11,440 nt of DNA from JAZQLP01 sp045542755 (GTDB lineage Bacteria > Bacillota > Clostridia > Oscillospirales > UBA644), in NCBI GenBank assembly GCA_045542755.1, contig JAZQLP010000152.1:1-11440 (forward strand), read 5' to 3'. The position numbers and the translations under genes are program-made. A model generated the notes under the pieces. The model had not been told where the DNA came from and ran no database searches. It saw only the letters and a program-made list of their open reading frames with translations. Positions 1-6,383 of the stretch are shown here, in pieces (the stretch's first letter is position 1; the number at the start of each line of letters is the position of its first letter).

Positions 1-614
1 TCCAGCTTCATATCAAAGGCGGGATTCTTGCCTTCCTCTTTGTCCTTGAGATAACGCTGAGTTTTAAAGAGGAGTTCTCTTAAAAGAGCCGCTGTGGCCA
101 TACGGGTCATAGGGCTCTTTTTCATTCCCTGACCGTAACAGCGCTTGGGGTTTTCACCAAAGGCACATTTCATGGCAATGGCTTCTTTTATTATCATTTT
201 GTCCACTCTATTTCCGTAGAGCTTAATTGCGGTGAACGTTCCACCTACTATGTTTGCACTGCCCGGGCCTGTACAGGCTGTGGTAACACCGTTTTTAATG
301 GCGTTTTCAAATGCTTCGTCCTGGGGATTTATGGAGTCGATTGCTCTCATCTGAGGAGTGAGGGGATCAACTATTTCGTTATAGTCGTGACCTTCCCACC
401 CCATGCCTTCGTTATCAAGGCCTATGTGACAATGAGCGTCCACGCATCCGGGTGTAACAAGTCTGCCTTCTGCATCTATAATCTCGGCTCCTTCGGGGGC
501 GGTGATGTCATAGCCTACCTGGAGTATTTTACCGTCGTCACCTACGAGAACACATCCCTGCTCTATGTCCTCACTTACCATTGTTTTTATATATCCGTTT
601 TTAATCAGTATCAT
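1..614 (-). CDS. Metal-dependent amidohydrolase, N-terminal part (3' end beyond window)
   Basis: This gene is partial: 204 codons are visible from the ATG at 614, and the frame stays open to the left edge. The product starts MILIKNGYIK and has the small N-terminal beta-sandwich typical of the amidohydrolase superfamily (imidazolonepropionase and related enzymes, COG1228 type). It then enters the TIM barrel at VTPGCVDAHCHIGL, where H61 and H63 form the HxH metal-binding pair. The later metal ligands (Lys or Glu, two His, Asp) would lie in the missing part. The family hydrolyses C-N bonds of cyclic amides, imides or peptides; the substrate cannot be told from this half. The start is supported by AGAGGG six bases upstream (621-626). 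Only 12 bases separate it from the xylA stop and no promoter or terminator lies between, so it is probably the third gene of the xylBA operon. No signal peptide is seen, so the product is probably cytoplasmic. The family call is firm; the role is unknown. Confidence 0.88.
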   Translation of the reverse strand, partial: MILIKNGYIKTMVSEDIEQGCVLVGDDGKILQVGYDITAPEGAEIIDAEGRLVTPGCVDAHCHIGLDNEGMGWEGHDYNEIVDPLTPQMRAIDSINPQDEAFENAIKNGVTTACTGPGSANIVGGTFTAIKLYGNRVDKMIIKEAIAMKCAFGENPKRCYGQGMKKSPMTRMATAALLRELLFKTQRYLKDKEEGKNPAFDMKL

Positions 615-626
615 AACTTACCCTCT

Positions 627-1943
627 TTATCCGAAAAGTATTTGATTTACTATGCCTTCGAGACGCTCCTGTTTTCCGCTACCGGGAAGCTGAGGCGCGC
701 CCATGTTTTCCGCATATGCCGCAAGCTCCTCAAGTGAGGTCTGATTTGCAACTATTTTTGCGCCGATGCCCGATTCGTAGCTTGAATAGCGTTCTTTGAT
801 AAAATTGTCAATTCTTCCGTCCTCTATAAGTTCTGCAGCTTTAATGAGACCGAGAGCAAAGGTGTCCATACCCAGGACGTAGCTTTCAAACATATCCTCG
901 TGAGTATAGCTTGGACGGCGGGTTTTTGCGTCAAAGTTAAAGCCTCCCGTAAGACCGCCTGCTTTGATAACCTCGTACATACACATTGTTGCTTCGTATA
1001 CGTCAAAGGGGAATTCGTCGGTATCCCATCCCAGCAGATAGTCACCCTGGTTTGCATCTATGGAGCCTAACATTCCGTTTATGGCTGATACACGGAGGTC
1101 GTGACGGGAGGTGTGGCCCGCCAAGGTAGCGTGGTTTGCTTCGATATTCATCTTGAAATCTTTGTCAAGACCATACTGACGGAGGAAGCCTATTGCCGTT
1201 GCGGCGTCAAAGTCGTACTGATGCTTCATGGGCTCCTTGGGTTTGGGCTCGATGTAGAAGTCGCCCGTAAATCCGATGCTTCTGCCGTAGGTGACGGCCA
1301 TCTTCATCAGTCTTGCAATGTTTTCTTGCTCAAACTTCATATCTGTGTTGAGGAGGGTTTCATAGCCCTCTCTGCCGCCCCAGAAAACGTAGCCTTTGCC
1401 TCCTAATTTTACCGTAAGCTCAAGGGCTTTCTTTATCTGTGCTGCGGCGAAACAGTATACGTCAGCCGAGTTAGAGGAGCCTGCACCGTTCATAAATCTG
1501 GGGTTTGAGAACATATTTGCTGTGCCCCAAAGACACTTGATGTCCGTACCTTTCATCTTTTCAAGGATATAATCTGTGATTTCATCAAGTCTGCGGTTGG
1601 TTTCTTTTATATCGTCAGCCTCGGGGATAAGGTCAACGTCATGAAAACAAAAATACTTGATTCCAAGCTTTTTCATAAACTCGAATCCCGCATCAACCTT
1701 TGCTTTTGCGTGAGCCATAGTGCCCTTCTCTTCGCCGAAGCTCTTATCTGCAGTATCTCTTCCAAACATATCCGTACCTGCGGCACACAGATTGTGCCAC
1801 CATGCCATTGCAAAGGGGAGATGCTCTGCCATAGTCTTACCCATAATTATTCTGTTGGGGTCGTAGTATTTAAAGGCAAGAGGGTTTTTACTTTTGCTAC
1901 CCTCGTAAGGAATCACGGGAATGTTTTTGAATATTTCGCTCAT
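627..1943 (-). CDS. xylA: Xylose isomerase (class II)
   Basis: Xylose isomerase interconverts D-xylose and D-xylulose in the cytoplasm using two divalent metal ions. The 438-residue product has the length and N-terminal insert of class II enzymes. Visible catalytic and metal residues are H101 and D104 in FCFHDVDLIPE, the GGREGYETLLNTD block (189-201), E232 and K234 in YIEPKPKEP, E268 and H271 in NIEANHATLAGH, D296 in GSIDANQGD, D307 and D309 in GWDTDE, and D338 in GGFNFDAKTRRPS. All the expected residues are present, so the enzyme should be active. The start at 1943 has a GGAGGA Shine-Dalgarno at 1952-1957, which lies inside the last codons of xylB. The xylB stop is only 4 bases upstream, so the two genes are probably translationally coupled. 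Transcription most likely comes from the promoter in front of xylB. The amidohydrolase gene follows 12 bases downstream. Confidence 0.98.
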   Translation of the reverse strand: MSEIFKNIPVIPYEGSKSKNPLAFKYYDPNRIIMGKTMAEHLPFAMAWWHNLCAAGTDMFGRDTADKSFGEEKGTMAHAKAKVDAGFEFMKKLGIKYFCFHDVDLIPEADDIKETNRRLDEITDYILEKMKGTDIKCLWGTANMFSNPRFMNGAGSSNSADVYCFAAAQIKKALELTVKLGGKGYVFWGGREGYETLLNTDMKFEQENIARLMKMAVTYGRSIGFTGDFYIEPKPKEPMKHQYDFDAATAIGFLRQYGLDKDFKMNIEANHATLAGHTSRHDLRVSAINGMLGSIDANQGDYLLGWDTDEFPFDVYEATMCMYEVIKAGGLTGGFNFDAKTRRPSYTHEDMFESYVLGMDTFALGLIKAAELIEDGRIDNFIKERYSSYESGIGAKIVANQTSLEELAAYAENMGAPQLPGSGKQERLEGIVNQILFG

Positions 1944-1947
1944 TTAA

Positions 1948-3432
1948 TTAGTCCTCCTTTAAGGCTTTAAAAAGGGTTTTTACCGTGGGATATATTTTCT
2001 TGAATTTTTCGTACCGTTCATTGTAAAGAGTGGTGAGTTCGGGGTCAGGATAAACTGTGGATTCGATCCTTATCATTTTATCCGTTGCCTCTTTTACCGT
2101 TTTGTACGCTCCAGTAGTCACCATCGCAAGAATTGCGGCGCCATATCCCGGACCTTGCTCTGTTACCACGCTGTCAAGGGGTATACCCAAAACGTTGGCA
2201 AGAATCTTCTTCCATAGCTGTGATTTTGCTCCGCCGCCGCAAATATTTGAACGGGGAATTGTCAGTCCTATGGATTTTGCAACCTCAAAGGAATCTCTAA
2301 CGGCAAAAGCAACACCTTCAAGCACTGCCTGAACCATATCCTCTCTGGAAGTGTTTAAGGTCATTCCTATAAAGGTTCCTCTTGCGTCGGTGTCGTTTAT
2401 GGGGCTTCTTTCTCCCATTAAATAGGGTAGAAAGTATACTTGATTTTTGCCTAATTTACTGTCAATAATCTTTTCCTGCGCTGCCTGATAATCGGATACG
2501 CCGAGAATATCCTCGCACAGCCATTTATTGCAAGATGCGGCAGAGAGCATACATCCCATAAGATGCCATCCTCCGTCTGCGTGAGCAAAGGCGTGTAAAG
2601 AATTGTTTGGGTCAACTCCAAACTCTGTTGAGGATATAAATACTGTGCCGGATGTTCCAAGGCTAATGTTACATCCACCTTGCCCTACAGTTCCGGTTCC
2701 TACTGCCGCGGCGGCGTTATCTCCCGCACCTGCGGCTACTTTAACGTTAGGGGAAAGCCCCAATTTTTTAGCTACGTCGGGGAGTAAGGTTCCTACCGTT
2801 TGGTAGCTTTCAAAAAGGGTGGGCATCATATCCTCGGATATGTCGCATATCTGAAGCATCTCTTTGCTCCAACGTTTGTTCTTTACATCCAATAAAAGCA
2901 TTCCCGAGGCGTCCGAAAAGTCACAGCAATGTACCCCTGTAAGGATATAGTTTATATAGTCTTTGGGAAGCATTATTTTGGATATAGCCGCAAAATTCTC
3001 AGGTTCATTTTCTTTGACCCAAAGTATCTTGGGGGCTGTAAACCCTGCAAAGGCCACGTTTGCTGTCATTTCCGATAGTGCGGCTTTTCCTATATCTTCG
3101 TTAAGGTATTCCACCTGCTTTGCCGTGCGTCCGTCATTCCACAGTATTGCAGGGCGTATAACGTTATCATTTTTATCCAGAATTACCAGCCCGTGCATCT
3201 GGCCGCCACAACCGATCCCCATTACATCGGAACTGTCGAACCCTTCAAGTAATTGGGGGATTGACGTCATTACGGCTTCTTTCCAGAGATAGGGGTCCTG
3301 CTGACTCCAGCCCGATTTGGGGAACTCCAGGGGATATTCCTTCGTTACCGAATTTAATATCTGCCCTTCTTTGTCCACTAAAAGCAGCTTTGCCGCTGAC
3401 GTACCTAAGTCAATTCCTATATATGTGTTCAT
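1948..3432 (-). CDS. xylB: Xylulokinase
   Basis: Xylulokinase phosphorylates D-xylulose with ATP to D-xylulose 5-phosphate, which feeds the pentose phosphate pathway. The 494-residue product is an FGGY-family sugar kinase of normal length. It opens with the phosphate-1 loop YIGIDLGTSAAKLLL (D8). GCGGQMHGLVILD and ILWNDGRT are the xylulokinase substrate-side blocks, and GAGDN carries D238, equivalent to the catalytic Asp of this family. The C-terminal ATP-binding lobe contains ISLGTSGTVF and ICGGGAKSQLW. The frame is open back to 3483, but I chose the ATG at 3432 because MNTYIGIDLG is the usual N-terminus and the predicted -10 box (3474-3479) lies inside the longer version. The Shine-Dalgarno is modest (AAGGA about 11 bases upstream). 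It is the first gene of xylB-xylA-amidohydrolase, driven by its own promoter. No transporter or xylose regulator gene is seen next to it. Confidence 0.97.
   Translation of the reverse strand: MNTYIGIDLGTSAAKLLLVDKEGQILNSVTKEYPLEFPKSGWSQQDPYLWKEAVMTSIPQLLEGFDSSDVMGIGCGGQMHGLVILDKNDNVIRPAILWNDGRTAKQVEYLNEDIGKAALSEMTANVAFAGFTAPKILWVKENEPENFAAISKIMLPKDYINYILTGVHCCDFSDASGMLLLDVKNKRWSKEMLQICDISEDMMPTLFESYQTVGTLLPDVAKKLGLSPNVKVAAGAGDNAAAAVGTGTVGQGGCNISLGTSGTVFISSTEFGVDPNNSLHAFAHADGGWHLMGCMLSAASCNKWLCEDILGVSDYQAAQEKIIDSKLGKNQVYFLPYLMGERSPINDTDARGTFIGMTLNTSREDMVQAVLEGVAFAVRDSFEVAKSIGLTIPRSNICGGGAKSQLWKKILANVLGIPLDSVVTEQGPGYGAAILAMVTTGAYKTVKEATDKMIRIESTVYPDPELTTLYNERYEKFKKIYPTVKTLFKALKED
1952..1957 (-). 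promoter_or_regulatory. Shine-Dalgarno of xylA inside the end of xylB
   Basis: The minus strand reads GGAGGA here, followed by eight bases and the xylA ATG at 1943. The motif overlaps the codons for the last residues of XylB (LKED) and the xylB stop lies between it and the xylA start. This layout implies that ribosomes finishing xylB help start xylA. Confidence 0.8.
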
Positions 3433-3473
3433 AGGGATAATTTTCCTTTTCGGATATAGATTTATATAGAAAA

Positions 3474-3502
3474 AGTATATCACAAAGCCCCTTCATTGTC
3501 AA
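3474..3502 (-). promoter_or_regulatory. Sigma-70/SigA-type promoter of the xylBA operon
   Basis: On the minus strand a perfect -35 TTGACA (3497-3502) is followed by a 17-base spacer and the -10 TATACT (3474-3479). Transcription should start near 3467, leaving a leader of about 35 bases before the xylB ATG at 3432. I saw no clear XylR palindrome or catabolite-responsive element. Two copies of ATATAGA exactly 10 bases apart (3454-3460 and 3464-3470) lie over the expected start and could be a repressor site or just AT-rich sequence. Confidence 0.85.
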
Positions 3503-3530
3503 GTCTTGGATGTGGGAGAATAAAAAAGAA

Positions 3531-3535
3531 GGAGG
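3531..3535 (+). promoter_or_regulatory. Strong Shine-Dalgarno-like site ahead of the S1-domain gene
   Basis: GGAGG, preceded by AA, lies 11 bases before an in-frame TTG at 3547 and about 50 bases before the ATG at 3586. It is the strongest ribosome-binding motif in this gap. It therefore makes the TTG a serious alternative start for the S1-domain protein, although the spacing is longer than the 6-8 bases usual elsewhere in the window. Confidence 0.45.
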
Positions 3536-3585
3536 GCGAATATCTATTGAGAGAAATCATAAACAAGGTAAAGGAAAAGTGGAAA

Positions 3586-4509
3586 ATGAAAAAGAGTAAA
3601 CTTATCCCACTGCCTGAAGGATTCAGCAGAGAGGGAACGTATCATACCAGATTTCAGCTTGAAAAGGCGGCGGTTACGGGGGAAGTTCTTGAAGGAAAAG
3701 CCGTAGCTTGCAATAAAAACGGCGATCTCAAGGTTATGTTGGGGGAGGCTTACGGTAAAATTCCCAAAGAGCTCACGGCTTTGGGTGTAAAGGATGGGAG
3801 CGTAAGTGATATAGCAATCCTCAGCAGGGTAAACAAAACAGTGGCATTCAGGGTGATAGGCACACCTGCTTCCTCTGACGGCGACTTCATTCTTGATAGG
3901 GTGAGCGTTCAGGAAGAGGCTCTTGAGTTTATGCTTGAAAGACTTTCTCCCGGCGACGTAGTTGACGGTAGGGTTACTCATATAGAGCCCTTCGGCGTCT
4001 TTGTGGATATAGGATACGGGATAGTCGGCCTGTTGTCGGTTGAAAATATTTCTGTTTCACGGATAGGTCATCCCAGAGAGAGATTTTACGTAGGGCAAAA
4101 TATCCGAGTGGTAATCAAATCCGTAGATAGGGAAATGAAAAGGTTTAATCTTTCTCACAAGGAGCTTTTGGGAACGTGGGAGGAGAACGCGGCTTTATTT
4201 GAAATAGGTCAGACCGTCTGCGGCAGGGTAAGATCTGTGGAGGAGTATGGGGTATTTATTGAACTTACTCCCAATCTTGCAGGTCTTGCCGAATACAGCC
4301 CCGAAGCTGTGAACGGGCAGGAGGCTACAGTGTATATCAAGAACATAATTCCCGAAAAAATGAAGGTAAAGCTGAGTATTGTTGATACCTTCTGGCGTGA
4401 AGGGGCCGAAAAGGCCACACCCTTTAAGTATTTTTTTACGGGGGATAGGATAGACAGCTTCGTTTATTCTCCTTCGGGCGCACCGAAGATGATATTTACC
4501 ACATTTTAG
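3586..4509 (+). CDS. S1 RNA-binding domain protein (ribosomal protein S1-like)
   Basis: From the ATG at 3586 the product has 307 residues. Its N-terminal third (about 25-95) is a degenerate S1-like or lead-in domain containing DIAILSRVNK. Two S1/OB-fold domains follow. The first is GDVVDGRVTHIEPFGVFVDIGYG through RFNLSHKELLGTWEEN. The second is GQTVCGRVRSVEEYGVFIELTPNLAGLAE through EKMKVKLSIVD. A conserved-looking tail (KYFFTGDRIDSFVYSP) ends the protein. S1 domains bind single-stranded RNA; a role in translation or RNA handling is likely but the precise job is unknown. It is shorter than the 4-6 domain ribosomal S1 and should not be equated with RpsA. The start is uncertain: AAGGA lies 10 bases before the ATG, but TTG at 3547 behind a stronger GGAGG would add 13 residues (LREIINKVKEKWK). 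It is the only plus-strand gene, divergent from xylB. No convincing promoter of its own was found. Confidence 0.85.
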   Translation: MKKSKLIPLPEGFSREGTYHTRFQLEKAAVTGEVLEGKAVACNKNGDLKVMLGEAYGKIPKELTALGVKDGSVSDIAILSRVNKTVAFRVIGTPASSDGDFILDRVSVQEEALEFMLERLSPGDVVDGRVTHIEPFGVFVDIGYGIVGLLSVENISVSRIGHPRERFYVGQNIRVVIKSVDREMKRFNLSHKELLGTWEENAALFEIGQTVCGRVRSVEEYGVFIELTPNLAGLAEYSPEAVNGQEATVYIKNIIPEKMKVKLSIVDTFWREGAEKATPFKYFFTGDRIDSFVYSPSGAPKMIFTTF

Positions 4510-4513
4510 AATG

Positions 4514-4541
4514 AAAAAAGCCGCAGCCTTTTGGCTGCGGC
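4514..4541 (-). terminator. Rho-independent terminator of the aldolase gene
   Basis: A perfect 9-base-pair GC-rich stem (4520-4528 with 4533-4541) closes a four-base loop. Read on the minus strand it is followed directly by six T residues (4519-4514). It lies just downstream of the aldolase stop at 4559 and just after the convergent S1 gene stop. In the plus direction the stem is followed only by TTAAT, so it may stop S1 transcripts less well. Confidence 0.9.
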
Positions 4542-4558
4542 TTAATAGCGCATATTAA

Positions 4559-5242
4559 TTATTTGCCAAGGAGATCGAGAACTTTCTTGTCGCCGTATAC
4601 GCCGGACCAGTCGTTCATAAAGTCCTTAACTGCCTTATCGGTAAGGGGATGATTGATAAGGGCGGGGAAGATTTCGGGTGCTACGGTTACAGCGTGACCG
4701 CCGCAAAGAGCAACCTTGTGTACCTGCTCGGGATTCTTGAAGGAAGCGGCAAGTACCTGAGTGTTGAGGTTATGTTCTCTGAAAAGGGTAACGATTTCTT
4801 CAACTACGAAGCAACCGTCACAAACAATGTTGTCAAGTCTGTTAACGTAAGGAGCAACGAAATCTGCACCTGCTTTTGCGGCCATAAGAGCCTGCTGCTG
4901 AGTGAAGATTGCGGTTTCGGTAACCTTAATGCCCATGTTGTGAAGAATAGCGGTAGCCTTAAGACCTTCTCTGGTTACGGGAATTTTTACGTAGAAGTTG
5001 CCGCCAACTGCTTCCTTAAGAGCGATAGCTTCCTTAACCATACCTTCTGCTGTTTCGGAAGTAGCCTGAATGTGAAGCTGCTTATCGGGACCGATGAGCT
5101 CTCTGATGCTCTTTATAAGAGGGAGAAAGCCGGTATTTTCCTTGGAAATAATGGTGGGGTTGGTTGTAACGCCGTCAATGGGGAAGTATTCCATACATTC
5201 ACGGATCTGTTCAAGATTAGCGGTGTCAATAATGTAAATCAT
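4559..5242 (-). CDS. Transaldolase-family protein, likely fructose-6-phosphate aldolase (FSA/TalC type)
   Basis: The 227-residue product belongs to the short transaldolase family of class I aldolases, TIM-barrel enzymes that form a Schiff base. K86 in FYVKIPVT is the Schiff-base lysine, with D6 in IIDTANL and N28 in VTTNPTII. Two positions favour fructose-6-phosphate aldolase, which makes dihydroxyacetone plus glyceraldehyde 3-phosphate, over true transaldolase: Q59 (HIQATSETAEGMV; transaldolases usually have Glu) and Y132 (VAPYVNRLD; transaldolases usually have Phe). S167 in LAASFK and the C-terminal DWSGVYG also match E. coli FSA as I remember it. Automated pipelines may name it transaldolase. 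The start at 5242 has GAGGT seven bases upstream. It has its own promoter and terminator, so it appears monocistronic. Its location near xylBA suggests sugar-phosphate metabolism, but shared regulation is not shown. Confidence 0.9.
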   Translation of the reverse strand: MIYIIDTANLEQIRECMEYFPIDGVTTNPTIISKENTGFLPLIKSIRELIGPDKQLHIQATSETAEGMVKEAIALKEAVGGNFYVKIPVTREGLKATAILHNMGIKVTETAIFTQQQALMAAKAGADFVAPYVNRLDNIVCDGCFVVEEIVTLFREHNLNTQVLAASFKNPEQVHKVALCGGHAVTVAPEIFPALINHPLTDKAVKDFMNDWSGVYGDKKVLDLLGK

Positions 5243-5275
5243 ATCAAAGACCTCGTTTTATTTTTATTCTTTAAA

Positions 5276-5304
5276 AGTATAGCACCTAAATTCGAAAAAA
5301 TCAA
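5276..5304 (-). promoter_or_regulatory. Promoter of the transaldolase-family gene
   Basis: On the minus strand -35 TTGATT (5299-5304) is followed by a 17-base spacer and -10 TATACT (5276-5281). The start codon at 5242 follows after a short leader with a GAGGT Shine-Dalgarno. The -10 is identical to that of the xylBA promoter. Confidence 0.78.
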
Positions 5305-5312
5305 GCGCGGTT

Positions 5313-5334
5313 TGAACTATTCATAAATTGTTCA
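5313..5334. repeat. Imperfect 22-bp palindrome between phosphoesterase and aldolase genes
   Basis: The arms TGAAC and GTTCA are perfect, and 18 of the 22 positions over the whole span agree with the reverse complement. It overlaps the stop codon of the upstream phosphoesterase gene and lies 8 bases beyond the -35 box of the aldolase promoter. It could be an activator or repressor site. As a terminator it would be weak, because it is AT-rich and has no adjoining T run. The element is seen directly; its function is unproven. Confidence 0.35.
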
Positions 5335-6369
5335 TACGTTAGCTTTTCTTTTTGCTTCCTGCTCTTCTCTGTATTTGCGTTCAAGCTCTGCAAAAAAGTG
5401 GGATGCGTCAATGTTTTCATGGTATACGTCCTTAACTCCCTCACTGCCTACGCGGATAACCGTACCGCCGTTAAGACCTTTTTGTCTCATGGCACCTGCA
5501 CCGGTTTTAAGGGCGTATCCCACTCTTATTCCATCATATAGGGTGATGCAGTTGTTATAATGGTCGTGGCCGCAAAGAATGGTTTTTGTGGAACCTATGC
5601 GTTTAATAGTTTCAAATACTCCGTCCTCATAAGGGTGACCACACACAGGCATCATTTTTATTCCGAAGGAGCACTCTTTATATCCGTCGTTCCAAAGGTC
5701 TTTTCTGTCCGAGTCCTTACCCGTAAGGGCTTTTCCGTCAATATCCTTATTCCATGCTTCTTCAAAGGCCTTTATGTATCCAAAGCAGGGAATATGAGTG
5801 ATTATTGCGGTTTCCCTACAGCCCTTTTCGTTAAGAGCCTTTACCTGCTCTTCGTACCATTCTAACTGGCAGGGGAGAAGCTTTGCGTATACCCGCTTTT
5901 CTTCACCATTTTCATTCTTAACCTTTGTTTTGTCGTGAGCATCTATCATAAACAGTCCGAAAATGGCCTTGCCCTCTTCCTCAACGTTTATAACGTAGTT
6001 GCCCATACCCATTTCGGGAGCACCCTTTTCAAAGGCAATGTTTTTGCTTGAAAGGAATATATCCGCCACGCTGTCAAGATATTTCGCCGCGTATTCGTTA
6101 TCGTGATTTCCCCATATGGGAGCCCAAGGAATATTATAGGAGTCCATAAGCTCGGCAAACTTTTCGTATACGGGGATCTCGCCTCTGTCTGCAATGTCTC
6201 CGCTCACGGTAATAAGGTCGGGCTTTACTCTTTCAACCAGTTTATCAATGGTATAATAGAGTACGTTTTTATTTATACTGTCGGTTTCCCAGTCGTATGT
6301 ACCCATTTGGGTATCGGTGAGGTTGAGTATAAGGAAATCTTTATTTGGAGATTTTTTCAGGGTTATCAT
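5332..6369 (-). CDS. Calcineurin-like metallophosphoesterase, copy 3 of 3 (DxQ variant)
   Basis: This 345-residue protein is the last of three tandem paralogs and probably hydrolyses a phosphoester with two bound metals. Visible motifs are D19-T-Q21 (motif I), GD at 57-58, GNHD at 87-90, H192 in THIPCFGY, and GHDH at 267-270. Motif I has Gln where the other two copies have His, so one metal ligand differs. The blocks PWAPIWGNHD, GNYVINVEEEG, QLEWYEEQV and ILCGHDHYNN resemble the Dcr2/PAP29-like branch of the superfamily, an assignment made from memory. It differs most from its neighbours around 210-250 and has a charged C-terminal tail (ERKYREEQEAKRKANV). No signal peptide or membrane segment is present. 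The start has AAGGAGA seven bases upstream, overlapping the stop of copy 2, which lies 14 bases away. Substrate unknown. Confidence 0.9.
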   Translation of the reverse strand: MITLKKSPNKDFLILNLTDTQMGTYDWETDSINKNVLYYTIDKLVERVKPDLITVSGDIADRGEIPVYEKFAELMDSYNIPWAPIWGNHDNEYAAKYLDSVADIFLSSKNIAFEKGAPEMGMGNYVINVEEEGKAIFGLFMIDAHDKTKVKNENGEEKRVYAKLLPCQLEWYEEQVKALNEKGCRETAIITHIPCFGYIKAFEEAWNKDIDGKALTGKDSDRKDLWNDGYKECSFGIKMMPVCGHPYEDGVFETIKRIGSTKTILCGHDHYNNCITLYDGIRVGYALKTGAGAMRQKGLNGGTVIRVGSEGVKDVYHENIDASHFFAELERKYREEQEAKRKANV

Positions 6370-6383
6370 CGATCGTTCTCCTT

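Noticed and set aside
3433..3483. Upstream extension of XylB to an ATG at 3483 (17 extra residues)
   Set aside because: The extension contains the predicted -10 box and expected transcription start, and FGGY kinases normally begin at the YIGIDLGT segment; the ATG at 3432 fits better.
3496..3546. Upstream extension of the S1-domain protein to an ATG at 3496
   Set aside because: No ribosome binding site precedes it, the region overlaps the xylB promoter, and a strong Shine-Dalgarno motif lies inside the extension.
3433..3585. Bacillus-type XylR operator or catabolite-responsive element
   Set aside because: I looked for the usual palindromes in the xylB upstream region and saw none with a convincing match.
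4649..5326. Plus-strand open frame of 225 residues antisense to the aldolase gene
   Set aside because: It mirrors the coding strand of a well-supported enzyme gene and resembles no family I recognise.
5313..5334. Palindrome as terminator of the phosphoesterase operon
   Set aside because: The stem is AT-rich with a 12-base centre, and a GC-containing stretch rather than a T run follows it on the minus strand.
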